Source: Silene conica
Lineage: Eukaryota > Streptophyta > Magnoliopsida > Caryophyllales > Caryophyllaceae
NCBI GenBank assembly: GCA_029255685.2
Contig: CM055312.2
Span: 3,930,649-3,994,648 of the forward strand
Direction of reading: 5' to 3'
DNA: 64,000 nucleotides
How positions within the stretch are numbered: position 1 is the stretch's first letter; each line of letters begins with the position of its first letter. Both the position numbers and the translations under genes were made by a program. The notes beneath the pieces were generated by a model. It did no database searches, was not told the origin of the DNA, and worked only from the letters and a program-made list of their open reading frames with translations. Below are positions 35,603 through 46,457 of the stretch, in pieces.

Positions 35603-36160
35603 ATGTTGTTAAGGAAACAACCAAACTGTTGTGCGGAAGCGATACGGAGTAGATGCAAAAAATAAGAGACACACAAGATTTACGTGGTTCACTATCAATG
35701 CGATAGCTACATCCACCAGGGCGAGGGAAAATATTTCACTATGTCGGGAGAATTACAAATTACAAAAGATGAGCACAGAGTTTTTCTAGATCTGCCTCTT
35801 AAAAACTCTTAAAGTGTTTGCCTCACAAATCTCTCCTTAAAGAATAGCTAAGACGGAGTAGTGTTTATATAGTAAACTACCCTGCCAAAGACTAATACAA
35901 TTAGGAAACTAATTCCTAAAACAAACTTACCAAAAATAATAAACTAATTAAATAAAGAAACAACCTAGGTATGAAGCTAGAAAACAATTTGAAACCCACT
36001 GACATTAGGAAAGCACTAACTTTCCAAAACCATGACATGCTTCTTTTTCACGTGGACTTCTCTTTCCTTCCCGTATTTTATTTCTTCTTAGTTTATTGCT
36101 CACCGTAATAAAACTCCGACATATCAACGCGACAAACGAGTCACATTTCAACACAAACAA
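35603..36160. repeat. Possible solo LTR or LTR-like repeat
   Basis: Phrases such as GTGCGGAAGCGATACGGAG, GAGACACACAAGATTTACGT and AATAAAACTCCGACA recall plant copia LTRs. Ends TGTT...ACA are plausible, with flanks ATATA/ATATT, which do not fully match. Orientation and borders are uncertain. Confidence 0.35.
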
Positions 36161-36207
36161 TATTATTGGTGAATCACTTAAAGGAAAGATTTGTCTAACG
36201 CATATTT

Positions 36208-36397
36208 AACGGTTTTTCTAACGTGTGTTCTAAGGGCATACATTAATAAATTAAAAATGGAAAAATTTATAAGATATTCTCACTAATTATAGTAAAACTA
36301 AATTTATACTTGAATTTATTATGAGAATATCTTACTAATATTTCCATTTTCGATTTATTAATGTGTGCTCTTAGGGTACACTTTAGAAAAACCGTTA
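36208..36397. mobile_element. CTAAGG-type inverted-repeat MITE, full copy
   Basis: Inverted arms of about 40 bp: AACGGTTTTTCTAACGTGTG and onward to CATTAAT, matched by the inverse of the right end TAGAAAAACCGTT. About 190 bp, related to the truncated copy at 6441-6594. Confidence 0.7.
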
Positions 36398-36694
36398 TTC
36401 TAATTAGTTTGATGTTTTGGAAATCTTTGTGTTTTCACAGAATCACAGGCATGGAACCAGAACATACATCATGTAAATATACTATTTTCTTATGACAAAG
36501 AACCCGCTTTTAGTTCTATTCGTGTATATTGGATACATCTTTAAGTATACGTGATGCTGTAATAACCTGTACATTAGTGATTACTCTTAATTTATAATTC
36601 TCCCCAAAATTCCTCATTTAGAGATTTGAACTTGAAAAATTTATATAGCAATATAAAAGAATATTGGGAAGGAACAAAATTGAAGTAAATAATG

Positions 36695-37078
36695 TCAATA
36701 AGCTATCTCAATTAACACAAAAAAATTATTTAAAAGCTTAACCTAATGAATGGAGTTTTAAACTTCATTCTATACTTCTAATACATAAGTTCTAACACGT
36801 TACTCAATTGAATGCCCGTTGGAGTTAAAATGTAGATACAAGTACGACATACCTCCCCTGGCCCAATGCTTTGAAATTTAATCCGTAATCTTTTAGTCAG
36901 ATGCTCTGATATCATGTTAAGATGTTATCTCAACTAAAAGTTTAAACTTTTTATTGAAATCCAAGATCAATTCTATACGCTTACAAATAATAATCCTTGG
37001 AAATAAATCAAAATTTGTATGAATGTAACCATTAAATTAGCTATTTATCTTTGTCAAATAAAAAATAAAATTATTCAG
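36695..37078 (-). mobile_element. TRIM-like LTR retrotransposon remnant
   Basis: On the minus strand TGATATCAGAGC (near 36918) matches the initiator-tRNA-Met primer-binding site TGGTATCAGAGC with one change. It follows a possible LTR end GAGATAACATCTTAACA. About 55 bp further is a purine tract (CAGGGGAGG). The sequence after it ends GAGATAGCTTATTGACA, similar to the first LTR end. A tiny interior between PBS and PPT is the TRIM layout; outer borders are estimates. Confidence 0.4.
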
Positions 37079-38097
37079 CTTAAAAAAGTCGCGTATGTAT
37101 GTGGACTTGACATTAGCTTCTTTCTTTCGTTATGTGTTTACTCTTTTTCCCTTTTCTTTTTTTTCCCCTTTTCTTTCCCCTTTCACTTTTTTTTGGGGTT
37201 TTCCTGAGGGTTTTTCATTTTTGGGTGTTTGTGTGATGTGTCTTCGTGAAGGATTAAGGCAATTAAGCATTGTACGGAGTAATATCTTTTTGTTTTTTAT
37301 AGATCGTTATTGCTTTCAACCTTTCTTTTTCAGGTTGGATTTTGGCTTTGATTCATAAAGATTTTATTCTATGAACATAAGTTGAGGGAGGGAAATCCGT
37401 TTAAAAAAGGGTAGATTTTCGATCTATTTCAACTAGTTTTTGTTCTCGTGTAATGTACGGGATATTAATTTTATGGTATTTGTTTAACGCATTGTATAGA
37501 TGAACGTCAATCAACTTTTCGTGCAATCTTCAAATGACTTACGAACTCCTCACTCTTTTGATGCTTTAAAATGATATTTTGATAGTAGCATAAATACAAA
37601 CTTTAATAAATGTTAGTCTCAGTAATTATCTATATCAATTTGTCAATATATTAATCTAATACAAATTCATTACAATATCATTATGGCATATAAGACATAT
37701 CTTTAACTTCTTAAACACATGGAAAGTAGGTGATAATGTACTTTAACGATTATCCATGTTATGAGAATTTTTTCGATACAGCATATGAATATATAAGATT
37801 GGAGATCTAATTTTTTCCACTAATTAAAACTGTTATAATCTTTGAATTTTGAATATTGTACCCGAACATGAGCTACTATATGATTAAGACTTAATTTTTT
37901 GTTATGTTTCATTTGTAAGTTCTTTTGGATGTTTAGTTGAGAAATCAAAATGACATCAGACAAATAATTGATATTCATTTCAAATGGTGATATTACTCCA
38001 TCTCGAATGAAAATTTTGGGGGAAACACATGACCAAAGTTGTTTCTAGGTAAAATTAAGCAAAAATATTGATCATATTAAATATTATTTTATTTGCA
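37079..38097. other. Intergenic, AT-rich
   Basis: Contains a T/C-rich tract at 37140-37200 and a degenerate Helitron-like 3' end at 37433. No coding region is supported; the open frames over the T/C tract are compositional. Confidence 0.45.
37433..37465 (-). mobile_element. Possible degenerate Helitron 3' terminus
   Basis: On the minus strand CCCGTACATTACACGAGAAC is followed by AAAAACTAG and T, like the end at 3148. The hairpin is imperfect and no 5' end was found. Confidence 0.3.
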
Positions 38098-38105
38098 CAG
38101 TGAAT

Positions 38106-39132
38106 TTAGACCTGTCAAACAGGTCGAACGGGTGGGTTGCGGGTCGGGTAGATACGGGTTCGGGTAAAATACGGGTCGGGTGTATTTCGGGTCGGGTAAA
38201 ATACGGGTCGTCTATACGGGTTCCGGATCGGGTTCGGGTAAAAATACGGGTCAATCACATCTTTTCCTCGCATTTTTTAAAACTTATTTTTTATCGTAAT
38301 TCCTACCCTTTATACGTTTTTTATCCTCTTGCTCGTCTTAGTTAACTTAATTGTCATCATTTTGCCCTCACCACCAACATCACCATCGTTATCATCATTA
38401 TCATCATCCTTACTAACTCGCTAAATACGATAATGAGACTTAAATAAGATAACAATGATGACGTGACATGTGATCTGAGGTGATGAGGTGGAAGTGTTGG
38501 CGCGAAGTGCGGTTCAGTTCGACGTAATACGGTGAAAGTGACAGTATGACACATATTTTGAGGTGATGATATGGCATGTGGTCCTAGGCAATTATGTGGA
38601 ATGAGGTGTAAGTGATAGTGTGACACACATTTCGATGTAATGACGTGACATGTGGTCCGTCGAAATAATGAGGTGACAGTGCTAACGTGGAATGTAACTT
38701 GACGTACTACACTAAAAGTGACGACGTGACACACACTTCGATGTGATGACGTGGCATGTGGTTCGAGGTGATGAGTTGGCGCTGTTGACGTGGAATGCAA
38801 TTCGACGTACTACGGTGAAAGTGACGGTGTGACACACACTTTGAGATGATGACTTGGCATGTTGTTTGAGGTGATGACGTGACATACCGCATATATATAC
38901 ATATTTCTCCTCAAAAATTTATAAGTCATCAATACTTATTTGACATTGTATATTTTAAAAATGATATATTGTCTTAACCCAACGGTCAACCCGCTGCGGG
39001 TCGGGTTTTGACCCGCTGTTTACGGGTCAAAACGGGTTCGGGTATCTTTCGGGTTCGGGTTAAAAAAACCAGGTCATTTACGGGTCGAGTTACGGTTGAT
39101 TTTCGGGTCGGGTCAGGTTTTGACAGGTCTAA
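38106..39132. mobile_element. hAT-like non-autonomous element
   Basis: Perfect 14-bp terminal inverted repeats TTAGACCTGTCAAA. The flanking octamers CAGTGAAT (38098-38105) and CAGTGATC (39133-39140) agree at six of eight bases, consistent with an aged 8-bp hAT target duplication. Both arms are rich in CGGGT/CGGGTCGGGTA repeats, and the centre is a tandem array. No transposase is present. Confidence 0.7.
38450..38890. repeat. Imperfect tandem repeat inside the hAT-like element
   Basis: About four units near 105-125 bp, each with TGACGTG.CATGTGGT, GAGGTGATGA, GTGGAATG, TTCGACGTA.TAC and GTGTGACACACA. The repeat happens to be open on the minus strand (38357-38800), giving a His/Ser-rich reading that I do not accept as a gene. 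Confidence 0.75.
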
Positions 39133-39140
39133 CAGTGATC

Positions 39141-40364
39141 AATGAATCGTCAAAACTAAAACCCTTCATATGCATACATTTTCAACTTAATATAAAAAAT
39201 ATTTTATACAATTAAGTCATTAGTTTAGCATAATAGCTACCGGTATATATCTTCATCCTATATGTAAATGTTGACATCTTAAAAAATTATATAACAAACA
39301 AAAATAATAAAGTATAAGAAATGATAAGCAAGAAAATGCTTATTAAATACACAAGAATAAGATTGTTAGTTACGATAATTGGTTAAATTTCAAACTTAGA
39401 ATTAGAATATAATCTACAATTCACAATCATAATGTAATCAAATGAATTGGTATTTTATGAAAAAAAAAACAAAACAAATCGAAAGATCAGGTCATGAATT
39501 AAGACTTTGGTTGAATCTTGACCCACTTTCAATGTAAATTATCCAATCAGTGGATCTCATATGTCAATGTATGTGATGTAAGGAAAAATAATAAATTTTA
39601 ATGAGATTCTGATATGGTAGAATCTTAAAACTTTGGAGAGTCTTATTACGAGTAATCATACCCTAATTGAATTGATTTGAACATACTATTTGGTACTTCC
39701 TCCATGTTATTTACATGTTCATACCATTTAGTATTTCATGCATGATTGCGTAAAATTTTCTAACAATTAGAATATCGAGTACTATAAAAAAATTGTGTAG
39801 TTGGACAAAATATGTAGTGATATAATATTAAAGACCGTTTAATATAAGGATTAAATTCATTACCTTTAATAAAGTAATAGTTTTAAAAACCACTAGACCC
39901 ACATAATTTTATGTGCTCCTCTGCTAAACAAATTGTATTTTTTTTTTTCTTTTTGTGAAAGAAAACAAAATTGTATTTATTTTTGAAAAAAAATGGGGTG
40001 TATGTAGATGAACCTTATGTACCCCTCAATAGAAATGCCCTTGCTTAAGTTAAGAAAACATTCATCTCCCAATAATCTCTTTCTAAAAAGTCTCGCTTAA
40101 AGACTCTCTAAAAATCCTAGTCTCTATCAATACGGGGATTTTATCGACTATCAATCAATCGATGGTAATCCTCAAATATATATATCAAAATTCAATTAAT
40201 AGTATGGTTATCTATAATTTATTCAATAAAAGTCTTCCTTTTGGTGAGAATCGTTTTTCCGTCCCTTATTTCAGGGTTTTGTCCATTTATTTGTGGTTCA
40301 GTTTCATCAGTAATATCGTCAACAGTAGTTCGTTGATGGTTCGTAGTGTGTTCTTTCAAAGGGT
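39141..40364. other. Intergenic, AT-rich
   Basis: Nothing recognised beyond a half Stowaway-like phrase (TACTTCCTCCATGTTATTTA) near 39695. Confidence 0.5.
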
Positions 40365-40369
40365 AGTAG

Positions 40370-42114
40370 TGATGTAAGATTTTAAACCGCAAGTGCACGA
40401 TAGTTGATATAGCACTTGGGTGTCGAATCACGGGGAGCTAAGTATGCAGTACTAGCTGTTCTAGTTGTATGTTTAGCTAAGTCGACAAGAGTTGAATTGA
40501 GATTTATAACTAAAACTAAGCTAAGCATATGAAGGCAATGTGAACTAAAAATAACTAAATCAATAAAAGAGAAGCTTAGGACCCAATTTTCCTCCAACAT
40601 TAGCGTTCACAATCATGATTTCTCCTAATTAGTCAATTGGTGCGATTCGTAAGGGGGAAAATGACTCTAATTCGCCCAATGCCTTCCTCTTGGTCTCGCA
40701 TTAGGACACTAGAACTTCCAACCACCCTCCCTTTCGATCTCGTAGTTTGGAATCCTTATGTGCATACTCGACTACCCTAGGAGTGTGCACTCTCCCGAAG
40801 TTGTCCTAATATCCCCCAAGTCCATTAAGCACTCACCTAATTCCGGGTCATCCAATTCCTCCTCTCGAAGGTCAAATTCAAACCCAAGGATAGGGGTATC
40901 TTCCCTCGGTTCTCCCTTTCGGTCTCAACCTAGGTTGACAAAAGGTCTAAGCAAGCACCCGACTCCCGACCTAACCGGCTCTCGTCGATGGACAAGTGTC
41001 AAAAGTCAACAATACCCACAAAAAACCCAATAAAACTAGTCAATCCCCTAGTACACCCTTAAGAATCTATCTCAAAGGCTAAACAAAAGAGAAATCACTC
41101 AAGTAAACTACTCATGTTGGAGTTAATCGAGTCCTAGTAAGAGGACTACTCACTACTCATGGCTATAGATTCTAAAATATCAATATGAAACAAGATTATG
41201 TGAATAAACATTTTTAGGGTTCGACTTGTACTAGCTAACGTGCAATTAGTGACTAAAATGAGATTAAGTACTATTTAAACAAAGGGGGAAAATGATCTAA
41301 GCAAAAGTGTAGAAACTTGGATGACAAGAAACAAAATATTCAAACTACCAAGATCTAAACTAGAGATGAGAAAATAACAAAATCAACACAAAAAAAAGAA
41401 CAAGGAAAGACGATTATACCGAAAATAAGGAAAAAAGAACTAGCTTGATTGCAATAAGGAAACGAGATTGGAAGAACAATGTATATTCAACCAAACCCTA
41501 ACAAAATCTCTCTAAAAATCTCTAAAATGTGTTCTATGAATTGTAAAAAAAATGAACTTGCCTCTAACAAAATGTGATTCTATAGTATATATACAAAGGC
41601 CCAAAATAGGGTTAAAAGCCCAAAAGAAAAGACGAAAATAGTTGAGAAATGGGTCCATCCGGCGTAACGATACGTCGGCCCCCTCGAGTTATGCTGGATG
41701 GAGGGAGATGCACAGGATGAAATAATTTCGCCCTTTTCTCTCTCCTTCGTCGTGTGTAACGTTGGCAGTCAGGTGTTGCAACACTTGACTGCTTGAGATA
41801 CGTCCAAGAGGACTCCTTAGATGGGTGTAGATACACATGACTGGTGAAGTTACACCCCAATGAGCTAGAAACACCTAAAAAGCCCTCCGAACTTGGTTTC
41901 TTGGCTTGTAATAACCTTCCTCGTACTTCATTCCCTTATAGCCCCGATTCACCTAGAAAAGCGTGACAATACTACAAACACATCGAAAACGCGTGAAAAT
42001 AGCATGTAATGATAATTTAGGTAAAAACGAGAACAATAAAGGGGAAGCCAAGGCTAAAATAGGACAAAGTGAAGCGATTTAGGTACGAAAAATAGGGTGA
42101 TAACGTAGTTATCA
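40370..42114. mobile_element. Solo LTR, probably Ty3/gypsy type
   Basis: 1745 bp starting TGATGTAAGATTTTAAACCG and ending GTAGTTATCA, so the ends are TGAT...ATCA. AGTAG lies directly outside both ends (40365-40369, 42115-42119), a 5-bp target duplication. ACCGCAAGTGCACG near one end is common in large plant LTRs. No internal coding domain lies on either side, so this is a solo LTR left by recombination. Superfamily and strand are inferred. Short open frames inside are not genes. Confidence 0.82.
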
Positions 42115-42119
42115 AGTAG

Positions 42120-42450
42120 TAATTTGTCAACGATCTTTGGAACAAGTCGGATTTATGTTTTATCTCATAAATCAAACGAATGATCCTCTCAAAAGCCACA
42201 TGAAAATAGCGATAATAGGACGAGCTGAATAGTCAGATGCTATTTTGAGATCCTTAGTTTATAAGAAAATTATTTTTCTTTGATTTTCATTAGATTTGTT
42301 TTCAATTATATGTAGATGATACTCACCATTTAAGTCTATGTTTTTGCTTGGTTTCCTTCTCAAAGTTGAATGATTAGTTCACAATTTTTTCAAAAGAGAA
42401 TGGTATTCGTGTTGGTTATTAATGGACTGTGGCGATTTCAGAGCATCCTT
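42120..42450. other. Intergenic between the solo LTR and tRNA-Asp
   Basis: AT-rich; nothing recognised. Confidence 0.5.
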
Positions 42451-42522
42451 GTCGTTGTAGTATAGTGGTAAGTATTCCCGCCTGTCACGCGGGTGACCCG
42501 GGTTCGATCCCCGGCAACGGCG
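42451..42522 (+). tRNA. tRNA-Asp (GUC)
   Basis: 72 nt. The acceptor stem GTCGTTG/CAACGGC pairs, with discriminator G. The anticodon arm CCCGC-CTGTCAC-GCGGG has anticodon GTC (42484-42486), and the T arm CCGGGTTCGATCCCCGG is complete. The A box region TAGTATAGTGGTAAGTA and B box GGTTCGATCCC are intact. A run of T from 42523 is the pol III terminator. No intron; CCA is not encoded, as usual for nuclear genes. Confidence 0.97.
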
Positions 42523-42691
42523 TTTTTTTTTTTTAGTTTTATTTTACTATTTTTGCAAAAATTGCTAGCTACTTCGCTAGTCTTGAGTCTTGACTCTTAA
42601 TGATGTAACAATTTCACCAAAGATAACCTAATTGACTCGTAAATCGTAATATCCAATAAATAACTATTTCATATGAACACGATTTGTTACA

Positions 42692-44010
42692 TCAGAAAGC
42701 GTAACAACTAACAAAGCTTTCCTGGTAAGCACAAACGACTGCACACTTACAATTAGGTTCAAGTGGAAGTCCGGTTAGCTCCCACGTTTCTCGTGTCTCA
42801 AGGTTGCATAGGATTAGATTCGTACCACCCTCGGATTGGAACACCAGAAAACCGTCTTTCCATTGACCCAATGGTTCTCGAACCTTGAAGAGTAGTCCCA
42901 TTGTTAGTTTCTTAGCCTAACGCCCTTCCTTCAACGCCCATACATCGAAGCACTTGTAACCATGATCAATCGTAACATAAGCCATGTCGCCGTGATATAC
43001 CATTAGACACTCATAATCACACCCATCATCCCTCGGAATTGGGTTTTTGGTTCGATGCTCTGGCAGCTAAATACCTCGACATTTACTGGTGGCCATGTCG
43101 AACACAATGATTGTTTCAGCATGATCAGGGTATTCATGTTCAGATGCTAGCCAATACAAGCTTGTATTTGCAGCCGCATAAGACTGGTTGTTTATCAGAA
43201 AGTAATATTTAGGCAAATCCCGTAAAAAAGGGTGGTTAACCTAGTGTACGTGGTTTGCAGGCTATCACGTATGCTCGGGGTTTACCCAGTGCGCACCAAA
43301 GGTAGCGGCTGCGGGTTCCCACGTCATTCAAAAAAAAAAATATTTAGGCAAATCTGCGACATATCTCCAAGAATTAGTCCGTAATGAGTACACCAAAACA
43401 GAAGGAGGGAAATTCTCGAGAAAACTACCATCGTCATCCATATAACCAATGATGATTACAACTATGTAGTCTTGTGTTACAGGATCGAATCCAAACCCGT
43501 AACTCCCCCAATCACAAAAAGTGAGATTTGATGGAAGATCAGGTTTCGTAAAGATGGGAGGTAACCGCTTGTACTCATTCAAATTCGGGTTTCAAAGACC
43601 TCTGTTTTTTTTCCATAAATGAGTCGAACGACCACACATAATATAACCCGTCACAAGGACCACATACATTGTGATTATACGGCAAGGTACCATCTAATTT
43701 AGCATATGTAACGACTTCACGCGCCTCGTTAAGCAAAATTTGGATCGGTTTAAGGTCATTGGTTGCGATCGACTCATAAACAGCAATGAGGCAAACATCA
43801 TGTATAGGGTTGCTATACTGCTGCTTAAGATGTTTGGATATGAAACTCCTATTTTCGATCATAGCATACCATGACTTGGATACGGATTTGAGCCGTATGA
43901 TGGATTTTACGGGTAACCACGATAGAATCTCGTAAATCAAATCTTCGGGTAATCCTATGCTAAATCGAATTGGATTTAGCTCTGGCAGTATCTTTTGTCG
44001 GTTTTCTCCC
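42692..44010 (-). pseudogene. F-box protein with C-terminal associated domain, broken
   Basis: The N-terminal F-box reads LPEDLIYEILSWLPVKSIIR and then LKSVSKSWYAMIENRSFISK. Downstream fragments (CDWGSYGFGFDPVTQDYIVV, SLRTNSWRYVADLPKY, CNLETRETWELTGLPLEPN) follow the plan of F-box/FBA-type substrate adaptors for SCF ubiquitin ligases. Lesions: a slip in an A8 run (plus-strand T8, 43605-43612), a TGA in place of the Trp of LWNPN (43592-43594), a SINE at 43220-43338 splitting LPKYY, and TAG codons at 43067-43069 and 42917-42919. The upstream border is a likely splice acceptor (TTTTTCAG before GGAGAAAACC); the first exon was not found. The lesions make it non-functional as an F-box protein. Confidence 0.85.
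43220..43338 (+). mobile_element. SINE inserted in the F-box pseudogene
   Basis: About 119 bp ending in an oligo-A tract. It is flanked by the 16-bp duplication AATATTTAGGCAAATC (43204-43219, 43339-43354). The body contains GTGGTTTGCAGGCTATCACG and GGTAGCGGCTGCGGGTTCCC, with a B-box-like end. Removing the insert and one copy of the duplication restores the adjacent reading frame LPKYYFLINNQ. Confidence 0.85.
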
Positions 44011-44746
44011 TGAAAAATGTAATATATGATTAAGGTAAACAAATCACTCAGACGAAAAGAGTATCAATTATGTAACTCTGCTTAATATTCAAATTCTCGA
44101 ATGGATCGATCGTGTTTTAAACAACAAAGTACACAAGGCTCACCTATTTATAACGCTGTCAATGCCATAAAAATCGTGACGATCCAACGAGGGAGCCATA
44201 CCTATTATAACACGGATAAAAATAAGTCGATAAAAGTTGGAAGGTTACGAATCATAATAATTCTAAACCTAAATTACAATATGTCTTATTAGAAATTATA
44301 CATATAAATCCAGTTAATGTTGAGTTTTGAGCTGCACTAATTTTTCATTAATCAACCAACTCGAAACAATCAAAATTATTAATCATGTGTATGATTGATA
44401 ACATACCTACGTAGTTGCGGTCTTTCGGCCCCGTCTTATAAGGAGCACTTGGTTTTTTTTCGTTATTATATAAGCTTACAAATTAACTTAGAACTCGTGC
44501 AAATGTAGTGTACATCATGCATGTATAATTTTCCGTGTTTATATAAGGGTGCAACTTTTGAAACCCTAGCTTAAATTATATGGAGTAATTATTTAAGGAA
44601 TATAAAAATAAATTTGTACGAGAAATCCTATTTTGAATCGAGTATGGATGAGCTATTTATTGCTCGAGATTAACGTTCAACCTTGTCATTATTTTTTGTT
44701 TTGTATTGGTTAATTTGTACATAGCTTCACGTTAAACAAAGAAGTT

Positions 44747-44910
44747 ATTAGCGTAAAAAAATTAAAAGAAGAACGAAACAGAAAATTTGGGCTTACCTCC
44801 ACCAAAAAAAAAGTAGACGGCAGCCCCTAGATGTTGAATTAGGATTTAGGTTTTTTTAGAGAGAATTACCGTCTTAATTCTTAATCATTGACTAATTATA
44901 ATTTCATACT
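44747..44910. repeat. Direct repeat, left copy
   Basis: Begins TTAGCGTAAAAAAATTAAAA and runs through GGGCTTACCTCCACC, GTAGACGGCAGCCCCTA and TTTCATACTAG. It matches 45261-45450. Confidence 0.7.
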
Positions 44911-45255
44911 AGTTTTTTTTTTGAAGGGTAAAAATCGTTTCATTAATCAAAAGTTTTATGGTAGTTACAACATAGGTCAAGAAAAACATGACACATCGAA
45001 ATTTTCGAAACTTGATGGGCTCATGAGACGCTTCTGCACCTCCTCTAACATATCGCCTTCTTCGGCTTTTCACATGAGGGTCTCCAAATCTTCTAAAACA
45101 TTGACAAGAATGAAGTTCTTTTGAACAAAAAGTTGACGCCGATCTTCCACTTAGTTCTTGAACCTCTCAAATACACCACAAGATGAGAACAAACTCACCA
45201 AAAGGTGAGGACAAAATTCACACAAAAGTGAGAACAAGTCACCAATAAAGGAGAG
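44911..45255 (-). other. Insert between direct repeats; coding-like remnant
   Basis: Starts with a T run and GAAGGGTAAAAATCGTTTCA, like a retroposon tail on the minus strand. The minus strand reads VLEDLETLM, a stop, KAEEGDMLEEVQKRLMSPSS and FENFDVSCFS. It looks like a decayed coding piece, possibly a LINE tail; the origin is unknown. Confidence 0.35.
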
Positions 45256-45260
45256 GCGAG

Positions 45261-45450
45261 AAATTATTAGCGTAAAAAATTAAAGAAGAAGAACGAAAAG
45301 GAAAATTTGGGCTTACCTCCACCAAAAAAGGTAGACGGCAGGCGGCAGCCCCTAAGATGTTGAAATTAGGGTTTAGGTTTTTCTTTTTTAGAGAGAGATA
45401 TTAGAGAGATATATATTCCAAAGTCAATCAAGTCAATCCATTTCATACTA
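45261..45450. repeat. Direct repeat, right copy
   Basis: Shares GCGTAAAAAATTAAAG, GGGCTTACCTCCACC, GGCAGCCCCTAAGATGTTGA and ATTTCATACTAGTT with 44747-44910, with small indels. Confidence 0.7.
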
Positions 45451-45487
45451 GTTATTAGTTATTACAGCTAATTTAGGATTAACACTA

Positions 45488-45660
45488 GGGCTTGTTTGGT
45501 TGGGCATTTGGAATGGATTGGAATGGATTGCACCCATTTAAGTGTTTGGTTGAACCCTTTTGGAATGGAGTTTGATACCCAAGGGGTTCTAAATCCATTC
45601 CAAACCCTTGGAATCTCATACCCATGTCTCAACCCAAGGTTCTAACTCCATTCCACGCCA
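45488..45660. mobile_element. Truncated GGGCTTGTTTGG-type MITE
   Basis: Begins GGGCTTGTTTGGTTGGGCAT and contains self-complementary TTTGGAATGGA...TCCATTCCAAA segments. Such starts are common in Tourist-type MITEs; the right end is lost in an A/T-rich tandem stretch (45665-45850, TTTTATGTGGATTTTTT units). Confidence 0.5.
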
Positions 45661-46457
45661 TCCCAAATTATATATTTTTTATAAAACATTTTATGTGAAT
45701 TTTTTCATAGAACATTTTATGTGAATTTTTTTCATAAAAAAAAAAAGTTACGTATTTTTCATAAAATATTTTATGTGGATTTTTTACATAAAATATTTTA
45801 TGTGGATTTTTTTAATAAAAAAAAGTCGCGTATTTTTCATAAAAAGTTGCGTATTTTTTTCATTGATGAATTAGGAACACCATTTGAGCGGTATGACGTT
45901 CTAAATATAAATTGTTCGTTTCTTAAAAAAGAAACGTCCTTGCTTAGTAACTTTAAAAAGAAAGCAATTACTCTCGGATAAATTATAATGAAAAAAAGAT
46001 AACAAAATTGAGATAGAGGAAATTAGGAGAATTATAAGCTAATTTATTATTTTTATTTTGTAATAATATCCGCAACTGTTATTTTTAATCAATAAATCTT
46101 TCGTAAGACGGATGTATTCGTTTTAAAGTTAAAACGGATCAAGTAACACTTGTATGAATAAGACAAAATGAAAAGGCCTCGGGAAGAGTAAGAAATTTGT
46201 CTTATCTATGCAAATGAGTCATTATTTGGCCCGTCTTAGACTTAAGACGGATACTCCCGCATTAAACGAGAATTTGTGATTTTTAAAACACACGTTAATT
46301 TTGGCGCGCACACATATTATTTTTTTTCCCCAAATGAGCGCACTATATCGCGGGTGAGAATCGAACAACGTCATAGTTGGAGTAAGAGAGCTTCTACCAC
46401 ATCATGGCGCGCACACATATTGTAGGAGGATGCTTTGGCAAAGTGACGCCATTCATG

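Noticed and set aside
38357..38800. 147-codon His/Ser-rich frame on the minus strand
   Set aside because: Created by a tandem repeat inside a hAT-like element; repeats of the same peptide phrase follow the DNA repeat.
40758..41860. Short frames inside 40370-42114
   Set aside because: The stretch is a solo LTR with a target duplication; no retroviral domain or host domain is seen.
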